The notes beneath the pieces were generated by a model, which worked only from the letters and a program-made list of their open reading frames with translations, had not been told where the DNA came from and did no database searches. Made by a program: the position numbers and the translations under genes. Below, piece after piece: positions 43,918 to 52,847 of a DNA stretch of 64,000 nt. The stretch spans positions 58,874 through 122,873 of the forward strand of contig NZ_VTEH01000010.1 in assembly GCF_008180615.1 (NCBI RefSeq). The letters are read 5' to 3'. The DNA comes from Rossellomorea vietnamensis. Its GTDB lineage: Bacteria > Bacillota > Bacilli > Bacillales > Bacillaceae_B. Numbering within the stretch: the first letter of the stretch is position 1; every line of letters starts with the position of its first letter.

Positions 43918-45225
43918 TTACAGTTTCAGCAGGTCTTGGACGATGTGCCCGTCTGTTTCTCCCAAGTGAATCCCCAGCAGCCTGGCAAATGTCGGCCCTT
44001 CATCCACAAGAGTCATGGCCGGGATGATGCCCCCCTCGCGTATCCCTTTACCGGAAGCCATCAAAATCGTATGATAATCCGGCTTGTTCGGTGAATATCC
44101 ATGGGAGGCATACGTATATTTTCCAGATTGGACATCTTCAGGAGTGATTTCATCCAGATAACTTCCCTCGAGCCCTTCTTTAATGTAAAAGCCTTTTAGA
44201 GCTTCAATCATGAAAGCACAGTTCCCGTCAGCTCCTTTTTTCCGGGCTTCTTTACCGGTTATGATATGCTCAATACCGTTCTTTTCATCCTCTAAAAGAT
44301 CCCGCAAGATCCCTTCTGCGGCTTTCAGTGTTTCTTGATCATGTGGGTCTTTAACGTATATATATGCCGAGCCGTCGCAGCTTTTGCAATAGGCTTTCCA
44401 ATCAATCACTCGCCCGGTGTCGTTTACGCTGATCAAGCCCTTTTCCTTCAATAGGACATTGGGTTTAATTGCTTTGGATTCATCGAGAGCGCTGTGGTCG
44501 CCAAGGGCTATAATGGTTGAATTGTCATATATGCCGGAATCCTTCAAGGCTGACAGGATTCTGCCTAGACGCTCGTCATGTCTTTTCAAAGCCGCATATG
44601 CCTCCTCAGAAGAGAATCCATGATAGTGCCGGTTGGAATCCAGGTCGGTAAAATGGATGAGCATGAGGTTGGGCTTTTTCTTGCGAATGGTTTCAACCGT
44701 TGATTCTAGTACAAAGTCGTCCAGCTCCGGCTGAAACAGGCCATTACGGATGTGACCGAAGCGCCGGTTCATTTCCAGCTGAAAAGAAGTGCTTCCATTC
44801 CAGAGAGAGACGGCTATCTGGTGATGCCAGGGCCGGTTAGCGAATATTTCAGGCATATTGTAGTCGATATTCGCCTTGGCGGTTACAGGCCATAGTAAGG
44901 CAGCAGTCGTCAAGCCTGCTCGTTTTGCTTCATCATAGAGAGTCGTCCCTTTGATATGATGTCTGTGCCAATACCAGTCAGGAGAGGCGCTGCCAGGCTG
45001 CAGGTGAGTATTGTTGATGACTCCATGTCTGTTTGGGAAGTTGCCGGTTACGATAGTGGCGTGGCATGGATAGGTGACGGAAGGATAAATCGTTTCGACA
45101 GCTTTGCAATAGGCGCCTTTTTTTAGAAATGCTTTAAAGTTAGGAAGTTCGGTCAGTGTGGGAAAATCCAAAGAAGAAAGACAGTCGAATGAAATAACAA
45201 TCAAGTGGTCAGTAAGTTGTTCCAT
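43918..45225 (-). CDS. NPP-type phosphodiesterase (alkaline phosphatase superfamily)
   Basis: A 435-aa nucleotide pyrophosphatase/phosphodiesterase-like enzyme without a signal peptide. The metal and nucleophile residues are visible: ISFDCLSS (Asp), YPSVTYPCHATIVTGNFPNRHG (Thr nucleophile region), HFTDLDSNRHYHG (Asp and His), IALGDHSAL (Asp-His) and YASHGYSP (His). It cleaves phosphodiester or pyrophosphate bonds in some nucleotide or lipid head group; the lack of a secretion signal suggests a cytosolic substrate. The ribosome binding site CCGGAGGC precedes ATG 45225. Confidence 0.87.
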   Translation of the reverse strand: MEQLTDHLIVISFDCLSSLDFPTLTELPNFKAFLKKGAYCKAVETIYPSVTYPCHATIVTGNFPNRHGVINNTHLQPGSASPDWYWHRHHIKGTTLYDEAKRAGLTTAALLWPVTAKANIDYNMPEIFANRPWHHQIAVSLWNGSTSFQLEMNRRFGHIRNGLFQPELDDFVLESTVETIRKKKPNLMLIHFTDLDSNRHYHGFSSEEAYAALKRHDERLGRILSALKDSGIYDNSTIIALGDHSALDESKAIKPNVLLKEKGLISVNDTGRVIDWKAYCKSCDGSAYIYVKDPHDQETLKAAEGILRDLLEDEKNGIEHIITGKEARKKGADGNCAFMIEALKGFYIKEGLEGSYLDEITPEDVQSGKYTYASHGYSPNKPDYHTILMASGKGIREGGIIPAMTLVDEGPTFARLLGIHLGETDGHIVQDLLKL

Positions 45226-45481
45226 GGAAGCCTCCGGAATCTAAATATTTAAAAAATTCACTATATGTATTAAATATAACAGAAAACCTGGATTAGACCA
45301 GAAAGGATTTAAATGGAAGCGAAAACTTTACAAACGCCATTCTGAATAGCATCCAGCCGGCTTGGGGTCCAGGGATACGGGGCCGTGAAGTGGATTTACG
45401 GCTTTCATTTTTCCATAGTGAATGTTGTTCTTTGCTGCTTTCTCACTGCTGCTCTTTAAAGCGGCCGCAAACTTTGTAAAA

Positions 45482-45670
45482 GGCTGTTTTCGCATATATT
45501 GCTGCTTTCGTAAAAATATCAAGAGCCGGATTTTTCACCGGTTACTAAGAGTTCTATCTCTTAGCGGGGGAGAGCAGCTCTTTTCTTTTCTATTACCGTA
45601 TTTTTTCTTTTCTTGGTATTGATCTTTCTTCGGAATAAAATCAATAGCAACAAAGTTTACGAAAAGTGCC
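45482..45670. mobile_element. Longest complete MITE-like element copy
   Basis: A 189-bp copy with GGCTGTTTTCGCATATATTG at the left, the GAGAGCAGCTCTTTTCTTTT core, and AATAGCAACAAAGTTTACG..AAAGTGCC at the right. Flanking octamers TTGTAAAA (45474-45481) and TTGCAAAA (45671-45678) match at 7 of 8. It shows no coding capacity. The gap 45226-45783 holds nothing else but the murE terminator. Confidence 0.78.
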
Positions 45671-45704
45671 TTGCAAAAACACCTATAAGAAGAGTAATTG
45701 AAAA

Positions 45705-45740
45705 AATAAAGGGCGAAACCATTGGCGGTTTCGCCCTTTG
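45705..45740 (-). terminator. Terminator of the murE-like gene
   Basis: On the minus strand AAAGGGCGAAACC pairs with GGTTTCGCCCTTT and is followed by ATTTTTT. Confidence 0.88.
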
Positions 45741-45783
45741 CCAGCCTCAATCTTCCCTGAAGCCGGACAGTATTGTTCCAATA

Positions 45784-47304
45784 TCATGCCTGAATATAGT
45801 CGTAATCGTAATCCGTTTTATCGTCCTTGAAGTATTCCGCAATTACCTCTTTATCCGAATGGGGAATTTCCTTTCCTTCGACGATCTGGGCTCCATTGAT
45901 ACAGCCGCTTGTCAGAAGAATGAGATCCTCTTCGTTACTGAGTGAAAGGGCGGACAGAACTCCCTCTGCTCTGGTTCTCTCAGTATAAATGTTCTCAGCA
46001 GACGGATCAGAGAAGCCAGCCAGGACATGGCTGATGATCTCGTCAGGATCAGTGAAATCAGGGTGATCAACGGAAACGACAATCTCATCTGCTTTTCCGT
46101 CAATTGTTTCTGCCATCAGCGGCATTTTGGATTTATCCCTGATGCCGATTCCTGTGATCAGAACAATCAATCGTTTGTACTCCAGCTTTTTAACTTCCCT
46201 AAGCAAATTATCAAGGGCAGCCGGTGTGTGGGCATAATCAAGAAGGATCTTTCTGTTTCCGTACTCTGTCAGAATTTCAAACCTTCCTTCAGGCCCTTCG
46301 ACCGATGGCAGAGCCAGCAGGATTTGATGAATCGAATAACCTGAGTGCAGGGCTGTACATATAGCAGCAAGTATATTGGCTACGTTATAGTTTCCGATGA
46401 CCGGCACTCTGACAATATAGGACTCATCGTGAACCTTTAGTTCAAAAAAGGTCTCGTGGCCGATGGTTCTTAAATTGGATGCTTTTACATCTGCTTCTGA
46501 CCTTCTATCAAGGCTGTAAGTAAGCACTTCCCCGGGATACATGTCCAGGATATCCTTGCCCATGCCGTCATCATCGATATTTACCACTGCTTTTTTAGCC
46601 TGCCTGAACAGTTTAAGTTTGGCTTCTTTGTAGTTTTCGAATGTTCCATGAAACTCCAAATGTTCAGGAGAGAGGTTGGTATGTATGGCGACATCAAACT
46701 CTATTCCCTCCACCCTTTTTTGTTCGGTGGCGACTGAGGATACTTCCATGGCAGCAGCCTGATCACCGCGCTGATAGAATTGATCAAAAATATAATGCAA
46801 ATCAGAAGATTCCGGAGTAGTCGGCGTACTTTTCTTCAGATTGATTTTTCCAGAGGAAGAAATGATGCCGGTCGTCCCGATTGAGCCGGTCGGTGTTCCG
46901 AGCAAGGTCATCAAGGATTTCACATAGGCAGTGACAGTGGTTTTCCCGTTCGTTCCCGTCACCCCGATAGTGGTCAGCTTTTCGTGGATTCTTTTATAAA
47001 ATAGGATTGACAATTGCGCAAGGAAAGCCCTGGCATCTTCTACCAGAAGAAATGTCCTGTCCGGATACTTTTTACTGGCTTTTTCAAGAACCTTAGCGTT
47101 TTCCCCGGCCAGCACAGCAGCTCCATTATGAATTGCGTCTTCCAGGAATGAATGCCCATCGTGCTTTTCGCCGCTTACGCAAACAAACGCAGCATTTTCC
47201 AGCACTCGTCTAGAGTCATAATTGACGTTTGAAATTTCTCTCTTCTCTTTTCCCCAGAGGCGTTTGATTCCTAACTGTTCCTGTGATGTAAAGTCAATAT
47301 TCAT
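45784..47304 (-). CDS. murE: Stand-alone MurE-family ligase with altered specificity motif
   Basis: A 506-aa ATP-dependent Mur ligase. The P-loop is TGTNGKTT (116-123), the STPTTPE segment binds the UDP-MurNAc peptide, the carbamylated-Lys region is YKEAKLKLF (K229) and the ATP motif is YNVANILAA. Where MurE enzymes that add meso-DAP have DNPR, this protein has D413-H-P-D416, so it may add another amino acid or act on another substrate. It is outside any division/cell-wall cluster: GtrA and an oxidoreductase are divergent on one side. It is probably a paralogue of the housekeeping murE. ATG 47304 follows AAGGGAGAG. Confidence 0.85.
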   Translation of the reverse strand: MNIDFTSQEQLGIKRLWGKEKREISNVNYDSRRVLENAAFVCVSGEKHDGHSFLEDAIHNGAAVLAGENAKVLEKASKKYPDRTFLLVEDARAFLAQLSILFYKRIHEKLTTIGVTGTNGKTTVTAYVKSLMTLLGTPTGSIGTTGIISSSGKINLKKSTPTTPESSDLHYIFDQFYQRGDQAAAMEVSSVATEQKRVEGIEFDVAIHTNLSPEHLEFHGTFENYKEAKLKLFRQAKKAVVNIDDDGMGKDILDMYPGEVLTYSLDRRSEADVKASNLRTIGHETFFELKVHDESYIVRVPVIGNYNVANILAAICTALHSGYSIHQILLALPSVEGPEGRFEILTEYGNRKILLDYAHTPAALDNLLREVKKLEYKRLIVLITGIGIRDKSKMPLMAETIDGKADEIVVSVDHPDFTDPDEIISHVLAGFSDPSAENIYTERTRAEGVLSALSLSNEEDLILLTSGCINGAQIVEGKEIPHSDKEVIAEYFKDDKTDYDYDYIQA

Positions 47305-47617
47305 GGCTCTCTCCCTTTGATATGAAAGTCGGTGATCCCAAGCTTCATATATAGTTTGACCGTAACAGCAGTGAGCATATACAAGAGGAATAAATGCTTG
47401 TCATTCTCTTTCAACATACTGTCTCAATTTCTATCCGTCTTTACCCGGATTTTCAAAAAGTATGCTGGAAAAGATTTCTTGTAAAGAAAAAATAGTGGCT
47501 CATGCTCTTGTGAAAAAAATGAATTGTATTAAGTTTTGGATTGTTCTGAGAAGATTTTCCATGAAAATTGAGATATACTCTAGATAAAATTCAACAGTCA
47601 AATGCTCGGAGGAAGGT

Positions 47618-48085
47618 ATGGCCGGAAATAAATCAAGGGGCTTTTTTCAACTCATTCAATTCAGCATCATTGGAATAATGAATGCCTTTATTGATATCTT
47701 TTCGTTAAATTTGTTTTTATTTCTATATCCTTCAGAACAAGGGGCGGTATTGGTTCTTTTCAATACTGCCGCCTATACCCTGGCTGTCTCAAACAGTTAT
47801 TTTTGGAATTCGCGCCTGACTTTTAAAGAGGGCAGCAGGGATGGCCGGGTAAAACTCATCTTCGTGATACAGGCGCTGATCAGCCTTTTGATCAGCAATG
47901 CTGTATTCTTAGGGTCAGTTCAGCTGCTTGGTATTACATCCTTGCAGCTGTTTCTGGTACACAACCTCTCGAAAGCCCTTGCCATGCTCCTGTCTTCGGG
48001 AGCAAGCTTTCTTTTTATGAAGTATTTGGTCTTCCGGACAGAAGAGGAATCATCTGTAAAAGGGAAACGCAGCAGAATCAGATAA
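47618..48085 (+). CDS. GtrA family membrane protein
   Basis: A 155-aa protein with four transmembrane helices of the GtrA/DPMS family, which helps flip or supply undecaprenyl-linked sugars for cell-envelope glycosylation. The first helix carries the typical QFSIIGIMNAFIDIFSLNLFL, and the motif NSYFWNSRLTF lies in the second loop. The basic tail is cytoplasmic. No glycosyltransferase is adjacent. ATG 47618 follows CGGAGGAAGG. The oxidoreductase gene begins 40 bases after it on the same strand, so the two may be cotranscribed. The 313-base gap upstream shows no gene. Confidence 0.86.
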   Translation: MAGNKSRGFFQLIQFSIIGIMNAFIDIFSLNLFLFLYPSEQGAVLVLFNTAAYTLAVSNSYFWNSRLTFKEGSRDGRVKLIFVIQALISLLISNAVFLGSVQLLGITSLQLFLVHNLSKALAMLLSSGASFLFMKYLVFRTEEESSVKGKRSRIR

Positions 48086-48124
48086 TCGTTCGTGCCATCA
48101 TTGACTAAAGGAGGAGAAGAAGAA

Positions 48125-49126
48125 ATGAGCACTGTAAAATGGGGAATCATGAGCACAGCCAATATCGCCAGAAAAGCCATCATCCCAGCACTCCAAAATT
48201 GTGGTAATGCTGAAGTCACGGCAATTGCCAGCACAAGCGGAAAGGCAGAAGAAGCTGCCAAAGAATTTTCCATCCCTAAAGCATATCAGAGCTATGAAAA
48301 ACTATTAGACGATCCTGATATCCAGGCGGTCTACATCCCGCTGCCCAATACCATGCACAAGGAATGGGTTACGAAAGCGGCAGAGAAAGGCAAGCATGTG
48401 CTGTGTGAAAAACCGGCGGCATTGAACGTTGAAGATGTAGAGGAAATGGCCGAAGCCTGCCGTTCAAATAATGTCCTCTTCATGGAGGCCTTTATGTACC
48501 AGTTCCATCCACAGCACAATCGGGTCAGGGAACTGATTGCAGAAGGTGCCATTGGAGAAGTCAGGCATATGAAGTCTGCTTTCACCTTCAAACTGGATTT
48601 TGAAAGAAATAAACAGAATATCAGGCTGGATAAAGGCCTTGGTGGAGGAAGCATCTGGGATGTCGGCTGCTACTGCATTCACTCCACGAGGTATATACTA
48701 GGGCAAGAACCTGTAGAGGCCTATGTGAAGGCGGATGTTCATGAGGAATTTGGAGTAGATACGAAAGCATCAGGCCTTCTCAGCTTCGAAAAAGGGGTAA
48801 CCGCGAGCTTCGAATGCGGTTTTGATCAGCCTATGAGGGATTTCTATGAAGTTTACGGCACTAATGGGACAATCAAGGTTCCGTTTGCCTACCGTTCAGA
48901 CCGCTTTCCTGACGGAGAAGTCAGCATTCTCATCAGTGATGAAAAAGGGATAGAGAAAAAAGAGGTGCTGGAGGGAAATCAATATGAGATTCAAACAAAC
49001 CACTTCAGCCAGTGCATACTGAACGGAGAAAAACCTGTTTATTCTCCTGATGATACCAAAAGGAATATCAAGGCCATTCAAGCTTGTTATGAGTCCTTGG
49101 AAAAAAATGCTCCTGTACGATTATAA
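48125..49126 (+). CDS. Gfo/Idh/MocA family oxidoreductase
   Basis: A 333-aa NAD(P)-dependent sugar oxidoreductase. The N-terminal Rossmann domain holds WGIMSTANIARKAIIPAL and the HVLCEKPAALN motif (catalytic Lys, near residue 94). The C-terminal domain contains GGGSIWDVGCYCIHSTRYILG with the conserved Asp and His. The substrate, a cyclic sugar or polyol, is unknown. The start chosen has AAGGAGGAG upstream; the codons before it lack one. Confidence 0.9.
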   Translation: MSTVKWGIMSTANIARKAIIPALQNCGNAEVTAIASTSGKAEEAAKEFSIPKAYQSYEKLLDDPDIQAVYIPLPNTMHKEWVTKAAEKGKHVLCEKPAALNVEDVEEMAEACRSNNVLFMEAFMYQFHPQHNRVRELIAEGAIGEVRHMKSAFTFKLDFERNKQNIRLDKGLGGGSIWDVGCYCIHSTRYILGQEPVEAYVKADVHEEFGVDTKASGLLSFEKGVTASFECGFDQPMRDFYEVYGTNGTIKVPFAYRSDRFPDGEVSILISDEKGIEKKEVLEGNQYEIQTNHFSQCILNGEKPVYSPDDTKRNIKAIQACYESLEKNAPVRL

Positions 49127-49134
49127 TTAAAAGT

Positions 49135-49167
49135 ACCCTATCGTCTCTCAAGAGGCGGTTTTTTTAT
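49135..49167 (+). terminator. Weak terminator after the oxidoreductase gene
   Basis: ATCGTCTC pairs (with G-T pairs) to GAGGCGGT and is followed by seven T. Confidence 0.55.
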
Positions 49168-49260
49168 GAAAAATGGTACCTGGAAGATAGATGACGAATA
49201 GTTAGAGTTGGATCTTAGAGGTGAGCGAAAACCACACGAAAACTATACAAAATCAATACA

Positions 49261-49476
49261 ATGAAATGTTTTATCTGTATTTTTACGGGCATATCAATTG
49301 CACTAATACTATTAATTGTCGGAGGCCTAAACTGGCTGCTTGCCGGATTATTCGAATTTGACCTAGTAGCAGCCATCTTTGGGGGACAGGAAGCCATTCT
49401 TTTTAAAATTGTTTCCATCCTTGTTGGTCTTTCAGCGATTTACTGCATCAAACTTTTTGGCAGAATCAAAGATTAA
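49261..49476 (+). CDS. DUF378 small membrane protein (YuzA-like)
   Basis: A 71-aa protein with two transmembrane helices. ALILLIVGGLNWLLAGLFEFDLVAAIFGG is the first helix and loop, here cited by its parts ALILLIVGGLNW and FDLVAAIFGG; the second helix ends SAIYCIKLFG. This is the DUF378 pattern. The function is unknown. No ribosome binding site lies within 15 bases of ATG 49261, and the frame closes at 49222, so translation may be weak or the upstream region may be damaged. Confidence 0.75.
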   Translation: MKCFICIFTGISIALILLIVGGLNWLLAGLFEFDLVAAIFGGQEAILFKIVSILVGLSAIYCIKLFGRIKD

Positions 49477-49499
49477 TAATAGCTGCTTTATCAGCAGAC

Positions 49500-49533
49500 T
49501 AAAGCCACTCCAATAAGTTGGAATGGCTTTTTA
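49500..49533 (+). terminator. Terminator of the DUF378 gene
   Basis: AAGCCACTCCAA pairs with TTGGAATGGCTT (one mismatch) and is followed by TTTATAT. Confidence 0.8.
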
Positions 49534-49564
49534 TATGGCTATTCAGCCTTTTTTAGGGAATTTA

Positions 49565-50074
49565 TCATTTGGCCTTTAGATTAACAGGCTCCCACAGGTT
49601 TTCAATCCCCTGCACACGTTTGATGGCGGTAATGGCTCCTTGATGGAGACCTTCATGCCAGTTCGCGAAGGAAACTACTTCGGCTAACGTTTCAAAAGCA
49701 ATTTCCTTTGTCATTTGGAAAGGCTTTTCCCCTTTCTCCGATAGTTTTCCCATGAAAGAGGCCTTCAACCTTTCCGGCTGTTCAGACAAGAGCGGTCTTA
49801 ACTCTTGAAGTGAAGGAGGCGTTCCTTCCCAGGCATCAGGACTTGTATTGAAGCCAAACATTTCAGCAAAACCTTCGGGGATTTGTCCTTTTTCTCCTGC
49901 AAAAGAATGGATAAGGTTTTCATGGCTTAAATATATATGGCCCAAATTCCATCTGATGGAGTTTTTGAAACCCTCCGGCACAATGTCAGCCATTTCTTCC
50001 GTTGTGTTGTCCAATGCGGCAAGCGTTCTCATACGGATAAAATCCATTTGTTTAAAAAGTTGTGTATCCTCCAT
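49565..50074 (-). CDS. DinB family protein
   Basis: A 169-aa four-helix bundle protein of the DinB/YfiT-like superfamily. The three histidine metal ligands are present: NLGHIY (about residue 45) and NWHEGLHQG (about residues 138-143). Members include thiol-dependent S-transferases and proteins of unknown role. Three ATGs occur in tandem after GGAGGA; the last (50074) has the best spacing. It stands alone. Confidence 0.85.
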   Translation of the reverse strand: MEDTQLFKQMDFIRMRTLAALDNTTEEMADIVPEGFKNSIRWNLGHIYLSHENLIHSFAGEKGQIPEGFAEMFGFNTSPDAWEGTPPSLQELRPLLSEQPERLKASFMGKLSEKGEKPFQMTKEIAFETLAEVVSFANWHEGLHQGAITAIKRVQGIENLWEPVNLKAK

Positions 50075-50147
50075 CATCATTCCTCCTACAGCGTTTTCCT
50101 TACTACTTCTGTAAATGTGGAGAAATCCCTTCTATTTAATGGGTTCT

Positions 50148-50400
50148 AAGCGTAAACTTTGTTGCTATTCGATCCTAATTCCGAAAGGCTCTTTCTAAGA
50201 GATTGTTACTTCCCATTTTTAGGTAGAGGGTTGGAGCAGAACTCCGTTTCATGTAAACAGCCACAAACTTTGCGAAAACAGCCTTCCGAAAAAATAACTA
50301 AATTCACCGGAAAAACCTGGCTACATGAAAAGAAAGGAGCTGCTATCCGAGATTAGAGAGAAAACCCTTAGTATCCAAGGGGAAATCCAAATCTTGGGGT
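50148..50400. mobile_element. Nested, degraded MITE-like copies
   Basis: GTAAACTTTGTTGCTATTCG at the left, a right-end-like CACAAACTTTGCGAAAACAGCC at about 50265, then another core in inverted order (AAAGGAGCTGCTATCCGAGA). At least two insertions seem to be overlaid. No gene lies between 50081 and 50707. Confidence 0.5.
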
Positions 50401-50639
50401 TTTCCTTAAGCAATAAACTGCCTATTTAATATAGGAGGTTTAATGTTAGACTTATATCGGGCAGGAAGGGATAATTAGATTTATAACAATGTGGAAGTGC
50501 ATAATGAGAAGGAAACGCTGATTGTTAGTAAAGTCTCAAAGTTCGAGAAAAAAATAAAGGATTGGGACCGGATTGGTTGAAGTTAGTAAAAGGATATTAA
50601 AAAATATACAATATACATACGATAGATTTGGTGTAAATC

Positions 50640-50667
50640 TGAAACTTTTTGATTCGCAGTGCGTATA
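50640..50667 (+). promoter_or_regulatory. SigW-type ECF promoter of the pspA operon
   Basis: TGAAAC (50640-50645), exactly 16 bp, then CGTATA (50662-50667) matches the B. subtilis SigW consensus TGAAAC-N16-CGTA. The start codon of the first gene follows 40 bases later. B. subtilis pspA is also SigW dependent. Confidence 0.85.
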
Positions 50668-50707
50668 AGTTAGTAAGAACATAGAAAATCTGGACGGAGG
50701 TGAAAAC

Positions 50708-51217
50708 ATGAGCATACTAAAAAGACTGTTTGGCAAAAAGGAAAAAGAGGTGCCAGTCGTAAAAGAACGAAATGTTTTCACAATTGAGGTCGGAGATATT
50801 GTGGCATATGATCTTGAGGACTATGAAGTGGTCAGCAAGCTAACATATAATGACCATGGCTTCGAATGGATAGGATATCAGTTGGAAAGCCCGGGACGTA
50901 CAGTGTGGCTGAGCGCCGAGATGGATGATCAGGTGTATTTAGGGATCTATGAAAAAGTGAAGCTGAAGCTGAGTGAACCGATACCGGAAGAAATTGAATA
51001 TAACGGAACACGTTATTACTTGGATGAATCCGGAACTGCAAGAGTAAAAGGAGAAGGCCGCGGGAAAAATGTGAATGACATAAATTGCCGTTACTTCGAT
51101 TTTGAGGATGAAGACGAAGAAAGCTATTTATCCGTGGAGATTTGGGGCAGTGAAATCGAGGTCAGCAGCGGATATGAAATCAATGAATATGAAATCAAAA
51201 TAATCGCAAGCAATTAA
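50708..51217 (+). CDS. DUF4178 domain-containing protein
   Basis: A 169-aa cytoplasmic protein. The DUF4178 domain starts at about residue 26 (IEVGDIVAYDLEDYEVVSKL) and is mostly beta strands, with the typical W-G-Y-Q-L-E and W-L-S segments. The C-terminus carries an acidic stretch (FEDEDEES). DUF4178 proteins recur next to pspA and membrane aminopropyltransferases and are thought to belong to an envelope-stress system; the molecular role is unknown. A strong ribosome binding site (ACGGAGGTGA) follows the SigW-type promoter. Confidence 0.88.
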   Translation: MSILKRLFGKKEKEVPVVKERNVFTIEVGDIVAYDLEDYEVVSKLTYNDHGFEWIGYQLESPGRTVWLSAEMDDQVYLGIYEKVKLKLSEPIPEEIEYNGTRYYLDESGTARVKGEGRGKNVNDINCRYFDFEDEDEESYLSVEIWGSEIEVSSGYEINEYEIKIIASN

Positions 51218-51233
51218 TCAGGAGGCTGAAATC

Positions 51234-51905
51234 ATGTTTCAATTATTTAAAAGAGTAAAAACAGTAGTAGGTTCAGAATTGAATGCCATGCTAGATAAAG
51301 CGGAAGATCCGGTGAAGATGCTTGACCAGTTCATGCGTGAAATGGAAGCGGATATCCGTGACGCAGAGGCGGCGGTAGCGAAGCAGATCGCAAATGAGAA
51401 AATGCTTCAAAGGAAATATGAAGAAGCAGACAAAATGGCGGAGAAGAGACAGCAGCAGGCAGTCAAAGCACTGGAAGCCGGCAATGATGACCTTGCCAGA
51501 AGAGCACTTGAAGACAAGAAAACCCACAGTGCCCAAGCTGATACAATGCGTGAATCCTATGAGAGAGCCAAAGGCGATGCCGACAGCTTGCGCAAGAAGC
51601 TTGATGAAATGAAGAATGAATACAACCAGATGAAGCTGAAGAAGGATTCATTAAAAGCACGCGCTGAATCAGCAAAAACACGTACAAAAATGAACCGTGC
51701 CATGTCTTCAATTGGCGGGGACGAATCCAGAAAAGGCTTCGACCGTATGGAAGAGAAAGTCCTGCAGTTTGAAGCAGAGGCTGAAACAAGCGAGGATATG
51801 AAGTCATCGAACCGCAGCCTTGATGATGAACTTGATGCATTAGATAAGAGCAATGGTGTCGATGATGAGCTGGCAGCCCTAAAGAAACAATTAGGCAAAG
51901 AGTAG
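51234..51905 (+). CDS. pspA: PspA/IM30 family membrane-stress protein
   Basis: A 223-aa, almost entirely helical protein of the ESCRT-III-like PspA/Vipp1 superfamily that coats and repairs damaged membranes. The amphipathic N-terminal helix (MFQLFKRVKTVVGSELNAML) and the EDPVKMLDQFMREME motif are diagnostic. A long coiled coil spans residues 25-190. ATG 51234 follows CAGGAGGC, 16 bases after the DUF4178 gene, so both use the SigW-type promoter. Confidence 0.95.
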   Translation: MFQLFKRVKTVVGSELNAMLDKAEDPVKMLDQFMREMEADIRDAEAAVAKQIANEKMLQRKYEEADKMAEKRQQQAVKALEAGNDDLARRALEDKKTHSAQADTMRESYERAKGDADSLRKKLDEMKNEYNQMKLKKDSLKARAESAKTRTKMNRAMSSIGGDESRKGFDRMEEKVLQFEAEAETSEDMKSSNRSLDDELDALDKSNGVDDELAALKKQLGKE

Positions 51906-51911
51906 TTTGAT

Positions 51912-51941
51912 TGCAGGAACTGCGGAAGTGGCGGTTCCTGC
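51912..51941 (+). other. Hairpin after pspA
   Basis: GCAGGAACTG pairs with CGGTTCCTGC; no T run follows, so it may be an RNA-stabilising or weak attenuating hairpin between pspA and the next gene. Confidence 0.5.
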
Positions 51942-52104
51942 TTATGTATGTCTTCCTGGAAGCATTGCATTTGGAAGGTGTATCCAGGCAGTCTTTTTGA
52001 AGACACGAACTTGGCGATCTAGTGAAGAAGATGTATCCAAGCAGGCCCCTTGTGAACAAATCACATCAATTTGAAGTAATGAGCAAGTGAAAGCAGGTGA
52101 GTAA

Positions 52105-52707
52105 ATGAAGAAGTCGTTAGCGGTCTTGATTGTTACAATGATTATGCTGGCCGCCTGCGGTCCTGGCCCTGGTTCAGGGAGCGGTTCAATATTCAAGGAA
52201 GGTATAGTCGACTTTATTAACAATCAATATACCTTTACCGATACGGTGGCAAGCGGGACGGATGACAGCAATTATTCAGAAGTTTACATAGCAGAAAATC
52301 AATCAATTGATGAAGTAGCCCAAGCTATCCAGAATCACGTGGAACCCGAAAAGATTAGTGACAAGAAGGACAATAAGCAGGTGCTTGTCTATGACGAGTT
52401 GTTTGTCATCCTTACAGAAGATGAGGAAGACAGTGCGAACACCATGATTGAAGTGGCTAATGACCGGTTTGTCCGCAACAACTACAGCCCGAGTTTCTTT
52501 CAGGGTCTGCTGCTTTATTCGGTTTTGAATAGTTTACTCGGTACCAATGACTGGGACAGAAGTCAGCGTCTAAAATGCAGAAATAACCCTGAATTGTGTT
52601 ACGGCGGCTACAGCCGATCAGGCGGGACTTTTACAGGCTACAATAAAGCACCTATCCGCGGCGGATCATCTTCTGTCAGGGGTGGAGGCCCTGGTGCCGG
52701 AAAATAA
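52105..52707 (+). CDS. DUF4247 lipoprotein
   Basis: A 200-aa exported lipoprotein: signal peptide with lipobox LAAC (Cys at about residue 18), then a Gly/Ser-rich linker, a DUF4247 domain (about residues 30-150) and a Gly/Arg-rich C-terminus (RGGSSSVRGGGPG). The function is unknown. It sits between pspA and the DUF350 gene, a recurring order in Bacillaceae envelope-stress loci. ATG 52105 follows CAGGTGAG. Confidence 0.87.
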   Translation: MKKSLAVLIVTMIMLAACGPGPGSGSGSIFKEGIVDFINNQYTFTDTVASGTDDSNYSEVYIAENQSIDEVAQAIQNHVEPEKISDKKDNKQVLVYDELFVILTEDEEDSANTMIEVANDRFVRNNYSPSFFQGLLLYSVLNSLLGTNDWDRSQRLKCRNNPELCYGGYSRSGGTFTGYNKAPIRGGSSSVRGGGPGAGK

Positions 52708-52714
52708 AAAATGG

Positions 52715-52800
52715 AAACGCACTGTTCACCTCCGGCAGGCAAATGTTTCGAAGAGAAAAAAGGACGTTCATTCTTTTCGGACGCTTTGACCCGGGGATCC
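52715..52800. repeat. Degraded dispersed-repeat unit
   Basis: CACCTCCGGCAGGCAAATGT, GAGAAAAAAGGACG and TTTGACCCGGGG resemble decayed parts of the unit at 20046-20160. Confidence 0.45.
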
Positions 52801-52847
52801 TGTGCTGCAAATGGTTTGAATAAGGAATTTAGAAGGGAGACTGAGGC

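Noticed and set aside
51463..52059. 198-residue minus-strand open frame
   Set aside because: It is antisense to pspA; composition is unlike a real protein (many Cys, His and Arg).
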